DNA of 15,410 bases from Candidatus Eiseniibacteriota bacterium (GCA_030630395.1 DAOVNE010000006.1:1-15410), one strand, 5' to 3'. Shown: positions 1-8,171, numbered from the stretch's first letter. Notes: generated by a model not told the origin, from the sequence alone. Translations and numbers: made by a program.

Positions 1-133
1 CATCTCATGCCGACTCGATGTTGTGACCATGTCTTCCATTCATAGCCCTGAAATCGCCCACGTCAACCGAGAGAGAGTTATGCATCTTGTGTGCCTGAAG
101 GTGCGGCCGTGCGGGGGCGGCCCGAAGGTGGGG

Positions 134-163
134 TTTACAGGGGAAAAGAGCAAAGTTGATAAT
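134..163 (+). promoter_or_regulatory. Candidate sigma70-type promoter for the Mo-hydroxylase gene
   Basis: A -35 element TTTACA (134-139, 5/6 to consensus) and a -10 element GATAAT (158-163, 5/6) are separated by 18 bp. The sequence between and around them is A-rich compared with the surrounding GC-rich DNA. Transcription would start near 170 and give a leader of about 174 nt. This places the start of a transcription unit directly upstream of the gene at 344, so that gene need not be an internal member of an operon continuing from the left. Confidence 0.5.
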
Positions 164-270
164 TCATGAGGGCTTAGTCAGTATCGCGTCTGCCTTCAAG
201 ACGCCCTTGCACGGAGACCGGCCACTGCGCCTTTGACTCGCTGCACGCCGTCCGCTAGAGTCGGAGTGCT

Positions 271-292
271 CGGCCTCTCTCCGGAGAGGCCG
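271..292 (+). promoter_or_regulatory. Perfect 9-bp hairpin in the 5' leader
   Basis: CGGCCTCTC (271-279) and GAGAGGCCG (284-292) form a perfect 9-bp stem around a TCCG loop, 51 nt before the ATG at 344. No T-tract follows, so it is not a canonical intrinsic terminator. It could be a leader structure affecting mRNA stability or translation. What is seen is only the inverted repeat; its function is unknown. Confidence 0.4.
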
Positions 293-343
293 TCGCCCGG
301 TCGATTCGATATCGCCATCATTATGGGAGACGAGGTCCTAAGG

Positions 344-2659
344 ATGACAGACAGAACCGACAAGTCGCCGAGCGCTCCGGATGCATCTTCCTCTTCCCAC
401 GTCGGACGCGGTGTCACGCGAGTCGACGCCGAGGACAAGGTACGGGGTGCTGCCCGCTACGTGGACGATCTGACATTCCCGGACATGTTGCACGCGGCCC
501 TCGTGTTCCCCGGAGTCGCCCACGCGCGTCTCGAAGGCGTTGATCCATCGCCCGCGCTCAAGATGCCGGGAGTCCACGCCGTCATTGTGGCGGCAGATAT
601 ACCAGGTGAGAATCAGGTCGGCTGCGTGGACAAGGACCAGCCGCTCATACCCCAGGGTAGGATCCGCTACACAGGCGACGCCGTGGCGGTGGTTGTGGCC
701 GACACGCCGGCACTGGCTCGCGAGGCGGCACTTGCAGTGCGCGTAGATGCAGTGGAGCTGCCGGCGGTGTTCGACGCCGAGGAGGCCATGCAACCAGACG
801 CACCGCTGGTTCACGATGGCGGCAACGCTTTCCTCCACTTCAGGATCAGGAAGGGTGACGTCGCCAAGGGGTTCGAAGAGGCGGACACCGTGATCGAGCG
901 CGTGTTTCACACGCATCACCAGGAGCATTCCTACCTCGAGCCCCTGGGGACAATCGCGGTGCCTGAAGAAGGCGGGTCCGTAACCGTCTACGGCACGATG
1001 CAGTGCCCGTACTACGTCCAGAAGGCGGTGGCCACGGTACTCGGCATTCCTCTTTCGCGAGTGCGTGTCCGTCAGACGGTCACGGGGGGCGGCTTCGGCG
1101 GCAAGGAGGATGCGCCGAGTGAGATCTGTGCCTGCGCGGCTCTCGCAGCCTGGAAGACGGGTCGACCCGTGAAGCTCATCCACACGCGGGAGGAGGACTT
1201 CTACCGCTCGAGCAAACGTCACCCGATGTCTGTCTCATTCAAGCTGGGCGCCACGACGGACGGGCGCTTCACCGCGGCGGAGATCCGTGTCGTCGCGGAC
1301 GCCGGTGCGTACTCCACCTTGAGCCCCGTCGTCATCTTCCGCTCGGCGGTGCACGCAACAGGGCCCTACGAGATACCGAACGTCAAGACAGACGCCTACG
1401 GCGTGTACACGAATCGCCAGACCACGGGCGCCTTCCGTGGCTTCGGACAACCCCAGACGATCTTCGCAAACGAGTCGGTCGTGGACGAGATGGCCGAGAG
1501 GCTTGGGATGGATGGGATCGAGCTTCGTCTGAAAAACTGCCTGGACGTCGGGAAGCGTACGGCGACGGGGCAGCTCCTCACGGAGAGCGTCGGTCTCCCC
1601 GAGACGATCAAGAAGGCTCGCGACGTCTCAGGCTGGAGGAAGAAGAGAGAGAGCTACGCCGGCGACAGCGGCCGCATCAGACGGGGCATCGGGATCGGCT
1701 CCATCTACTACGGAGTGAGTCTGGGCGCGAAGGGTCTTCTCCTCGACGCCTCGGGTGCGCATCTGAACGTCTACCGTGACGGCTCCGTGAGAATCGCCGT
1801 CGGTGGGACAGAGATGGGTCAGGGGCTTCTCACTGTGCTCTGCCAGATTGCGGCAGACAGCCTCGGCGCTCCCATCGAGTCAATCCATGTCGACCATGTG
1901 GATACAAGTATCGTCCCCGACAGCGGACCGAGTGTTGCGTCGCGCACGACGCTCATGACAGGTAACGCCGTCATCGACGCGGCGGCGAAGCTCAAGGTAG
2001 CGATGGGAGAGGTCGCGGCCGACATGCTCGGTACGTCATCCGACGGCATCGAGTTTCGTGACGGACTTGTGCGTGGCGGCGGTGGATCTGTGACGTTCGC
2101 CGACGTCGCCAACGAATGCTGGCTTAGGAACGTGAACACGGCCGCCGAGGGCTGGTACGCCGCTCCTGAGTCTACGTTCGACGAGAACGGTCAAGGCGAT
2201 GCCTACGCCGTCTATTCCTATGCGACTCACGTGGCGGAGGTCGAGGTCGACACCGAGACCGGCGAGATTCATCTGGTCCGCGTCACCGCAGCACACGATG
2301 TCGGCCGGATCCTCAATCCGGTCACGCTCGAGGGACAGATCGAGGGCGGCGTGCTTCAGGGCGCGGGAATGGGGCTGTACGAACAGATGAAGACAGAGGG
2401 CGGCAACATCACAACGCCTGATTTCTCCACATACATCATTCCGACCGCCATGGACGTACCGGAGATAGAATCGGTGTTCGTCGAGGAGCGCTATTCGAAG
2501 GGGCCTTTCGGCGCAAAGGGTATCGGTGAGACTCCGGCTATGCCCGGCGCAGTCGCGATCGCGAACGCCGTGACACACGCCACCGGCATCCGCTTCAATG
2601 AGCTGCCCGTCACAGCTGAAGCCGTACGGTTGGCGCTGTCAAAGAGGAGAGATCAATGA
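344..2659 (+). CDS. xdhA: Xanthine dehydrogenase-type molybdenum hydroxylase, Mo-cofactor subunit
   Basis: This 771-residue protein is the large, molybdopterin-binding subunit of a xanthine dehydrogenase-family hydroxylase, which inserts water-derived oxygen into purines or related N-heterocycles in the cytoplasm. The a/b-hammerhead domain is N-terminal (about residues 20-130) and the Mo-binding domain fills the rest. Residues equivalent to bovine XDH Gln767, Glu802, Arg880 and Arg912 are Q220, E255 (in GGGFGGKE), R333 (FRSAVH) and R365 (AFRGFG). The spacings (35, 78 and 110 residues) match the bovine enzyme exactly. GGTEMGQG and the catalytic glutamate E729 (GIGETP) are present. Glu802 plus Arg880 favours purines over aldehydes. 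The symbol follows E. coli usage; other species call this subunit xdhB or pucD. The ATG at 344 is chosen over a TTG at 233 because GAGG (332-335) lies 8 nt upstream and homology starts soon after. The [2Fe-2S] and FAD subunits are not in the window. The TGA overlaps the next ATG. Confidence 0.9.
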   Translation: MTDRTDKSPSAPDASSSSHVGRGVTRVDAEDKVRGAARYVDDLTFPDMLHAALVFPGVAHARLEGVDPSPALKMPGVHAVIVAADIPGENQVGCVDKDQPLIPQGRIRYTGDAVAVVVADTPALAREAALAVRVDAVELPAVFDAEEAMQPDAPLVHDGGNAFLHFRIRKGDVAKGFEEADTVIERVFHTHHQEHSYLEPLGTIAVPEEGGSVTVYGTMQCPYYVQKAVATVLGIPLSRVRVRQTVTGGGFGGKEDAPSEICACAALAAWKTGRPVKLIHTREEDFYRSSKRHPMSVSFKLGATTDGRFTAAEIRVVADAGAYSTLSPVVIFRSAVHATGPYEIPNVKTDAYGVYTNRQTTGAFRGFGQPQTIFANESVVDEMAERLGMDGIELRLKNCLDVGKRTATGQLLTESVGLPETIKKARDVSGWRKKRESYAGDSGRIRRGIGIGSIYYGVSLGAKGLLLDASGAHLNVYRDGSVRIAVGGTEMGQGLLTVLCQIAADSLGAPIESIHVDHVDTSIVPDSGPSVASRTTLMTGNAVIDAAAKLKVAMGEVAADMLGTSSDGIEFRDGLVRGGGGSVTFADVANECWLRNVNTAAEGWYAAPESTFDENGQGDAYAVYSYATHVAEVEVDTETGEIHLVRVTAAHDVGRILNPVTLEGQIEGGVLQGAGMGLYEQMKTEGGNITTPDFSTYIIPTAMDVPEIESVFVEERYSKGPFGAKGIGETPAMPGAVAIANAVTHATGIRFNELPVTAEAVRLALSKRRDQ

Positions 2660-5601
2660 AGCTCAGGGATCTGCTACTGACGATTCTGCTCGTGGTCCCG
2701 TCTGTGCTCCTCGGCACCTCGGCCGCGAATGGCTCCGTCACCCCCGAGAGCACGTACTCCGCCGCGTCCGAGGGTGCGCACTCCACGACTCCCGAGAGCA
2801 TGAGCGAGGCCATGGACGACGCCCTCCGCGCCATCGCCATGACACGCTCCGACCTCGGCTTCCGGACGGACTATGCAGACAGCCCCGACTCGTTCCGCCT
2901 GGCAATCGCCGACCACCTGCTTGAGGCTCCGCTCAAGACGAACGGCTACGTGCACGAGCTGGCAAACGATGTCGCCAAGGCTCGGGATCTGACGCTGGTG
3001 GTGGCACTGGTAGCGCGCGAACTCGATCTCGGAGTCGGTATCGGCACGTGCGGCACGGAGCCTGCGGGCGGCATAACCGCAGTCGGAGAGCTCCTGAGTG
3101 GCATCAAGAAGGCGGAGGCAGAGCTTGAGAGAGCCTTCGAGCGACTGACCGGAGATGAGATCAACTTCATCATGAGGCACGCTCCCGTCCTTCTCGAGGA
3201 GGAGGAGTTCGACCCGGACAAGCCGATAGAGATGCGTGAGAAGGAAGAGGAGGACAAGGAGATCCTCGGTGACGAGCTGCTTGGCATAGCGGGAAGGATC
3301 GACTACTCGCGCATCGCCACCGCCGGGGCGATTCTCGCCTCAGCCACGGACGCCGCCCTCGCCATTATCGCGGCGAGCGGGCCCGGGGACATGAGCTCCA
3401 TTCTCCCACAGGATAAGAGCGGGAGCGACAGGCCCTCCGGCTTTCCCCTGGAGTGGGTGGCAACAGGGGACGTGCTCGAGATCATCGAGACTGAGGCCGG
3501 TCTCATCGTGATAGGCGGCCCCGGCGCAACTGCGTATCATCGGACGTGCGCGATCATCATCGATCTCGGGGGCGATGACACCTACGAGCAGCCGGCATCA
3601 GGCCGGTGGGAGCTTCACCCCTTCTCTATAGTAGTAGATGTCGCGGGCGACGACACATACTCCGGCGGCGACCATGCCCTGGGCGCTGGATTCGGAGGTG
3701 TGGGTGTGCTTGTGGACCTGGAGGGTGATGATAGCTACGCGTCCGGGAGCTTCTCGATCGGCTCGGGGCTCTTCGGTGTCGGCATCCTTCTGGACAAAGG
3801 CGGGAACGACCACTACGTAGGCGACACCTGCGTGCAGGGCGCAGGCGCCTTCGGAATCGGCATTCAACTCGACGAATCGGGAAACGACTCGTACCACGCC
3901 GCGCTCTTCTCCCAGGCGTTCGGATTCGTGAAGGGCTTCGGACTCCTGTACGACTCTCTCGGCAACGACCTCTACTTCGCCGGTGGCAAGTACACCGACG
4001 AGATCCGCTACTTCGATCACTTCCTCAGCCTCTCTCAGGGGTTCGGATTCGGCTGGCGGCCTGACGCCTCCGGCGGCATCGGACTCCTGGTCGATTCAGC
4101 CGGCAATGACGTCTACGTCTCCGACATCTTCGGACAGGGCTCGAGCTACTGGTTCTCAATCGGCGGGCTCGTCGACTTCGAAGGAAACGACCAGTACATC
4201 TCGTACCAATACGCGCAGGGCGCGGCGACGCACATAACAGCGGCAGCCCTCGTCGACTGCGCAGGTGATGACAACTACGTATCCAAGGGCGTCTCCCAGG
4301 GATGCGGACACGATCTCGCGGTCGGCATCCTTCACGACCTGTCCGGAGACGACAACTACATCTGCCACGATCTGTCGCAGGCTGCAGGCAACGCCAACGG
4401 GATCGGGATCCTGCTCGATGACGGCGGCAACGATACCTACTCGGTGCGAAACTCCGACAACACGCATGGCTACGGCAACCTCAGGCGGGACTACGCAAGC
4501 GTGGGCATTCTGATAGACGGAGGAGGAACAGACTCGTACGGCGGCCGTGGAGACAACGACACCTGGTGGACGCACAGCGACCGTGGCGTCGGTATCGACA
4601 CGGAGATTTCCCTTTCTCCAACTGAGGCCGAACCGACTGCGGACGACGATTCCGTTCAAGATGCCGAGGTTGACACGCTTGCACTTGCCGCGCTCTCACC
4701 GGAGGAGCTCTTCGACCGCGCATCGTCGTCGGCTCTTCAATTCGCCGCGATGATCCAGCCGTCCCGCCGGCTCCTCATCAGGAACCACGAGGAGTCCCTC
4801 CCCTATCTCGTTACGGAACTGGATACCGACGGGGCCAGGGAACGCCACGCACTTGAGGATGTCATCGTACGAATAGGAACGCCGGCCGTTGGCCCGCTTA
4901 TCGAGGCGATCGCAGTCGAACTCGAGCGTACCGATACGACTCGCGGTGTGAGGCTCGCCGCCGGCATCCTCGGGCGCCTGGGAGACCCGGAAGCCCTTGA
5001 TGCTCTCACACGGGCGTCCGGTGATGATGAGTGGAAGACCCGCTCCGCCGTCGCGAGCGCCATCGGGAGAATCGCGGTCCAGGATGGAGTCCCGGCTCTC
5101 GTCCTGTTGCTCGATGATGAGAACGAGATGGTGCGGAAGAGCGCCGCCGTTGGCTTAAGAAGAACGGCTGCGGAGGGCGCGTCTGGCAGCGCCCCTGAGG
5201 ACAGCACCCTTTCGGACAACATCATTGATGACGAGACCGTTGCCGCACTCATCCGCGCGCTCGATGATTCACACTACGCGGTGAGACAGAGCGCCGGCGC
5301 CGCGCTCGCCGCAGTTGGGGAGCCGGCGATAGAGAGACTCACGCATCTCGCTTCTTCTGGGGACTCTGTTTCAAGACTCGTGGCAATAGAGACGCTGGGG
5401 GCGATTGGAGCGAAATCATCGCTCGAGGCTATGCTCAGCCTTCTGGAGGATGATGACTGGGCGGTGCGAGCCTGCGCAACTGAGGCCATAAGGAGAATCG
5501 GCCCGGACGGGAAGGCGCGCAAGGAGATGGCGAGACTGCTGCGTAGCGAGAGTCACCCGCTCGTGAGGGCTCGCGCCCACGAGGCGATAGCACCGATGTA
5601 G
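2656..5601 (+). CDS. Exported GNDxY-repeat solenoid protein with C-terminal HEAT repeats
   Basis: A 981-residue protein of unknown function. Residues 1-25 form a signal peptide (K-R, then a Leu/Val-rich core ending near SAANG). Residues about 45-290 are mainly helical and acidic and match no family I recognise. Residues about 300-632 carry twelve copies of a motif approximating G-I-L-x-D-x-x-G-(N/D)-D-x-Y. The Tyr lies at 310, 335, 361, 387, 413, 440, 487, 514, 541, 568, 595 and 628, so the period is 26-27 residues with one double-length gap at 440-487. Many copies continue with S-Q-G-x-G. This suggests a beta-solenoid, and the G-N-D part resembles RTX calcium repeats although the period is much longer. 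An acidic linker (about 640-675) leads to HEAT/PBS-lyase-type helical repeats up to 981. The start is fixed by AGGAG (2645-2649) and an ATGA overlap with the upstream gene, implying translational coupling. The likely location is periplasmic or extracellular; a binding or scaffold role is inference. Confidence 0.85.
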   Translation: MKLRDLLLTILLVVPSVLLGTSAANGSVTPESTYSAASEGAHSTTPESMSEAMDDALRAIAMTRSDLGFRTDYADSPDSFRLAIADHLLEAPLKTNGYVHELANDVAKARDLTLVVALVARELDLGVGIGTCGTEPAGGITAVGELLSGIKKAEAELERAFERLTGDEINFIMRHAPVLLEEEEFDPDKPIEMREKEEEDKEILGDELLGIAGRIDYSRIATAGAILASATDAALAIIAASGPGDMSSILPQDKSGSDRPSGFPLEWVATGDVLEIIETEAGLIVIGGPGATAYHRTCAIIIDLGGDDTYEQPASGRWELHPFSIVVDVAGDDTYSGGDHALGAGFGGVGVLVDLEGDDSYASGSFSIGSGLFGVGILLDKGGNDHYVGDTCVQGAGAFGIGIQLDESGNDSYHAALFSQAFGFVKGFGLLYDSLGNDLYFAGGKYTDEIRYFDHFLSLSQGFGFGWRPDASGGIGLLVDSAGNDVYVSDIFGQGSSYWFSIGGLVDFEGNDQYISYQYAQGAATHITAAALVDCAGDDNYVSKGVSQGCGHDLAVGILHDLSGDDNYICHDLSQAAGNANGIGILLDDGGNDTYSVRNSDNTHGYGNLRRDYASVGILIDGGGTDSYGGRGDNDTWWTHSDRGVGIDTEISLSPTEAEPTADDDSVQDAEVDTLALAALSPEELFDRASSSALQFAAMIQPSRRLLIRNHEESLPYLVTELDTDGARERHALEDVIVRIGTPAVGPLIEAIAVELERTDTTRGVRLAAGILGRLGDPEALDALTRASGDDEWKTRSAVASAIGRIAVQDGVPALVLLLDDENEMVRKSAAVGLRRTAAEGASGSAPEDSTLSDNIIDDETVAALIRALDDSHYAVRQSAGAALAAVGEPAIERLTHLASSGDSVSRLVAIETLGAIGAKSSLEAMLSLLEDDDWAVRACATEAIRRIGPDGKARKEMARLLRSESHPLVRARAHEAIAPM
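3553..4545 (+). repeat. Array of twelve 26-27-residue solenoid repeats within the coding region
   Basis: This is the DNA encoding the G-(N/D)-D-x-Y repeats. Eleven repeat-to-repeat distances read 25, 26, 26, 26, 27, 47, 27, 27, 27, 27 and 33 residues. The 47-residue step holds SQGFGFGW but no GNDxY motif, so it may be a degenerate extra copy. The repeats diverge at nucleotide level, so the array is old rather than a recent tandem expansion. Confidence 0.8.
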
Positions 5602-5662
5602 CCTGCGGCCATCACGCGGGCGAAGCAACAGCACCAGAATAGCCCGCGGCCATCACGCCGCC
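5581..5662 (+). repeat. Imperfect 41-bp tandem duplication spanning the stop codon
   Basis: Positions 5581-5621 and 5622-5662 align without gaps at 31 of 41 bases. The last part is strongest: 5599-5617 and 5640-5658 differ at one base of 19. The first copy encodes the final EAIAPM and TAG of the solenoid-HEAT gene. The second copy reads EATAPE and TAG in its own frame, but 41 is not a multiple of three, so it is non-coding now. It appears to be a decayed duplication of a gene end. Confidence 0.6.
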
Positions 5663-5683
5663 CACGGCCCCCGCCGGCCGGTG
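5601..5683. terminator. Possible terminator hairpins between convergent genes
   Basis: The 92-bp gap between convergent stops contains two GC-rich inverted repeats. GCCTGCG (5601-5607) pairs with CGCGGGC (5615-5621) around a 7-nt loop, with one G-U pair on the plus-strand RNA. CACGGCC (5663-5669) pairs with GGCC-g-GTG (5676-5683) with one bulge. Neither is followed by a T-tract on either strand, so intrinsic termination is only a possibility suggested by position. Confidence 0.3.
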
Positions 5684-5693
5684 CCACGCCTGG

Positions 5694-7856
5694 CTACCCG
5701 CCGCCCTGCCGCTGTCTCTCAAGCTCCCGAACCTGCGCCATGTTCGCGATGATGTTCCGGTCCCCAGGCGCCAGGCTGAGCGCGATTTCGAGTTCCTTGA
5801 GAGCTTCCCCGTACTGCCCGGTTATCGCCAGCAGAACACCCAGGTTGTTTCTGGCTTCGGCGTACCCAGGATCGATGAGAATGGCCCGATGATAGGCGGC
5901 AATGGCCGGCCCAGGGCGACCCGTATCCTCCAGCACGACCGCGAGATCGTTCCAGGCCTCCTTGAAGTCGGGGTTCGCCTGGATGGCGAGACGTAGCTGT
6001 TCTTCTGCATCCTCCAACTGCTCGAGCCTTGCGAGAGCGGACCCGAGATTGTAGCGCGCCTCGTGCATCCATGGATCGCGCTTGAGTGCCTCACGAAACC
6101 ACACTGTCGCGTCCACGAGATCACCACGACGCATGAAGAGCGTTCCGATGTTGTTCCGCGCCGACGCCAGTTCGGGGTCCAGCTCCGCCGCATGCCCGTA
6201 GGCGGCGAGTGCCTCATCTGCTCGCCCGAGCAACCCGAGCGATATGCCCATGTTGTTGTGGGCCTTGGCATACCCGGGCGACAGCTCCACCGCCCTCTGA
6301 TACTCAGAGACAGCATGGTCGTACCTGCCCGCCGATGCGTGTGCCAGACCGAGTGTGTTGTGGGTCTGCGCCCGATCCCCCACGTGCGTTCCGTAGAAAT
6401 CGACATTGACGAAGACGGCCACGCCTGCCACTACAAGAAGCCCCACCACCAAAGGTCTCCATCGTCGATCTCTCGCGCGGTCCCACAACCAGAGCACACC
6501 GGTCGACGAGAAGATGATGATGACCGGGATGACGGGGAGCCTGTATCGCGCGTTGACGAAGAAGAGAAGCACACTGCCCATATAGGAGAGGAGGAAGAGA
6601 ATCAGAAGCGATGCCCCCTTGCGACGCCTCGCAACCCACGCCCCCACAAAGGCAAGGGGTGCTATGACGCCGAAGTGGAGCCACGAGAGAGAGCGGAAGA
6701 CCGGCGACATCCTGCCGAAGAAGTAAATGTCCTTGTTGTTCGCGAGTTCAAAACTGTCCCAGAAGAGCACCAACTTCTTGAGATAGAGCCGTGCCGCCAC
6801 GCCAGGTTGGTCGCGCAGGAAGCGCTGCCCGAGACCGTACCAGTAGCCTGATACTTCGCTCGGCTTCAAACGCGCCCCACACTCCCTCTCCGCGATTCGC
6901 TCGCAGTCGCTGTACTCCCACGCTTCTCCCAGACCTGGAACGACCGCCGAGATCCCGTCCGCCTGCTCGTTGTTCCCTATGTAGAAGTTGACGCCGCCCT
7001 GCGAAGCGATGAGCACGAAGTCGTCGTCAAGTGCCGCGTTTCTCAATGTCACAGGGATCACGATGAGTGCGATTCCGATCAGTAACAGCATGGAGCGAGC
7101 AGCGGCGGTCAGAAGAGGCGTTCTACCTCGTACGAGCGACAACCGTCCATGAGCGTCTTCCGTCTTCCCCGGTCCCTCTCCCAGTCTCTGCCGAGACCGT
7201 AGGTCAATCGCCTCCGACCTACGTGCTTCAAACCAGATCCACAGACAAAGCAGCGGGATGAAGACGAGAACGTTCGGACGTGCGATCGCCGAGAGTCCCA
7301 TGACCACGCCGGCGGTCAGCCACCGCCCCCACGTCGGGATGCGGTCCGCCCTGAGAACCAGAAGCAGCATGAGCGCGTCCAGAAGAACGATGAGTGAGAC
7401 GATGAGAAGCTCGTTGTCGAAGTAGATCAGAAACGGATAGCAGCAGGCGATCGCACCGGCCAGAAGACCAACGCGTTCATTGATAACGCGGCGGCCGATC
7501 AGATATGTGAGAACCGGTACGAGTGATCCGTACACCGCCTGAACATGGCGCGCCAGAGTCAGACTTCCATCGAAGATTCTGAGGAGCACGCCCAGGATGT
7601 ATGGATAGAGCGGGGCGCGGAAGAAAGCGTGTGACCCCAACCAATCCCCGGAAGCGAGTGCGCGGGCCCACTCCACATGGTAGAGCTCATCGAGCATCGG
7701 TGAGAGAGCGAGCGGGCTCATCTGGAGATGGCTCACATAGAGAGCCCGAAGCAACCATGCGGCGCAGAAGAGCGAGAGAGCCGTGACGAGAATTCTCCTC
7801 GCGCTCGCCCGCTGATCCTGCCGTCCGCCGCCCACAACACTGGCCATTCCCGCCAT
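5694..7856 (-). CDS. GT39/ArnT-like membrane glycosyltransferase with C-terminal TPR domain
   Basis: This 720-residue protein has about eleven hydrophobic segments between residues 23 and 485, followed by a TPR domain. The first half fits the PMT_2/GT39 family, whose members transfer sugars from polyprenyl-phosphate donors on the outer face of the membrane. An acidic pair D56-E57 follows the first membrane helix, as in PMT/ArnT enzymes. F-x-A-P-x-Y-P occurs near residue 82 and ARYRLP near 435, just before a late membrane segment. Residues 496-699 are six 34-residue TPRs without a gap, then a 21-residue tail. The acceptor is unknown; TPRs may bind a protein substrate or partner (inference). 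The ATG at 7856 is preferred to a GTG at 7940: GAGG lies 6 nt upstream, and a candidate promoter at 7908-7937 would leave the GTG outside the transcript. It is convergent with the solenoid gene and divergent from the gene at 8326. Confidence 0.85.
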   Translation of the reverse strand: MAGMASVVGGGRQDQRASARRILVTALSLFCAAWLLRALYVSHLQMSPLALSPMLDELYHVEWARALASGDWLGSHAFFRAPLYPYILGVLLRIFDGSLTLARHVQAVYGSLVPVLTYLIGRRVINERVGLLAGAIACCYPFLIYFDNELLIVSLIVLLDALMLLLVLRADRIPTWGRWLTAGVVMGLSAIARPNVLVFIPLLCLWIWFEARRSEAIDLRSRQRLGEGPGKTEDAHGRLSLVRGRTPLLTAAARSMLLLIGIALIVIPVTLRNAALDDDFVLIASQGGVNFYIGNNEQADGISAVVPGLGEAWEYSDCERIAERECGARLKPSEVSGYWYGLGQRFLRDQPGVAARLYLKKLVLFWDSFELANNKDIYFFGRMSPVFRSLSWLHFGVIAPLAFVGAWVARRRKGASLLILFLLSYMGSVLLFFVNARYRLPVIPVIIIFSSTGVLWLWDRARDRRWRPLVVGLLVVAGVAVFVNVDFYGTHVGDRAQTHNTLGLAHASAGRYDHAVSEYQRAVELSPGYAKAHNNMGISLGLLGRADEALAAYGHAAELDPELASARNNIGTLFMRRGDLVDATVWFREALKRDPWMHEARYNLGSALARLEQLEDAEEQLRLAIQANPDFKEAWNDLAVVLEDTGRPGPAIAAYHRAILIDPGYAEARNNLGVLLAITGQYGEALKELEIALSLAPGDRNIIANMAQVRELERQRQGGG

Positions 7857-7907
7857 CCGTTCCCTCTTCCTGCCACGCCTGGGATCCGTAACTCTCCAAG
7901 GAGCACG

Positions 7908-7937
7908 ATTGTAGACGAGCAGGGGCTGCCGCGTCCA
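7908..7937 (-). promoter_or_regulatory. Candidate promoter for the GT39-TPR gene
   Basis: Reading the minus strand, TGGACG (7937-7932, 4/6 to the -35 consensus) is followed after 18 bp by TACAAT (7913-7908, 5/6 to the -10 consensus). A start near 7901 would give a leader of about 45 nt to the ATG at 7856, which carries its own GAGG ribosome-binding site. Confidence 0.4.
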
Positions 7938-8079
7938 CACTTCCGGCCACCTCGGTGAAACGCAGCAGTAGGGAGCCGGCGAGATGCGTCAATTGACAAT
8001 ACTTCGTATCAGTGCACCATACCGCGCCTCTATATCCACCGGAGAGGGCTCAGAGTGTGCCTGTTGTGCCGGAAGATGC

Positions 8080-8108
8080 TTGACCTGCGAGGCAAAAGGT
8101 TGTAAGAT
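8080..8108 (+). promoter_or_regulatory. Candidate promoter for the exported paralogue pair
   Basis: TTGACC (8080-8085, 5/6 to the -35 consensus) and TAAGAT (8103-8108, 4/6 to the -10 consensus) are separated by exactly 17 bp. Transcription would start near 8115, about 210 nt upstream of the ATG at 8326, leaving a long leader that includes the tandem repeat at 8172-8189. Confidence 0.45.
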
Positions 8109-8171
8109 ATGACCTAGTAATTGTGGAAGCCTGTCACAGCGAACTCGGACAATAGTATCGTAGGCAACCTT

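Larger units (their letters stand above)
1..343. other. Non-coding upstream region of the molybdenum hydroxylase gene
   Basis: No convincing gene was found here. A reading frame open from the left edge ends with TGA at 167-169, but its roughly 55 codons look like nothing recognisable and it has no visible start context. The region contains a short GC hairpin (GGCCG 105-109 with CGGCC 118-122), a sigma70-like promoter at 134-163 and a strong hairpin at 271-292, described separately. It therefore looks like the promoter and about 170 nt of 5' leader for the gene starting at 344. Confidence 0.55.

Noticed and set aside
2..169. Frame open from the left edge ending at TGA 167-169, as the tail of an upstream gene
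   Set aside because: The translation shows no domain character and crosses the -10 element of a good promoter; it is too short and odd to support.
338..1222. Antisense open frame (294 codons) opposite the Mo-hydroxylase gene
   Set aside because: The plus strand carries exact active-site motifs at correct spacing; the antisense product has no recognisable features.
3553..4545. Solenoid repeats as classical RTX calcium repeats of a type I secreted toxin
   Set aside because: The period is 26-27 residues rather than 9, the protein has an N-terminal signal peptide, and it ends in HEAT repeats rather than a type I secretion signal.
7993..8020. Perfect -35 hexamer TTGACA in the divergent region
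   Set aside because: The best -10 at acceptable spacing is CACCAT (3/6, 16 bp). The pair at 8080-8108 is better, so this was not called as a promoter.
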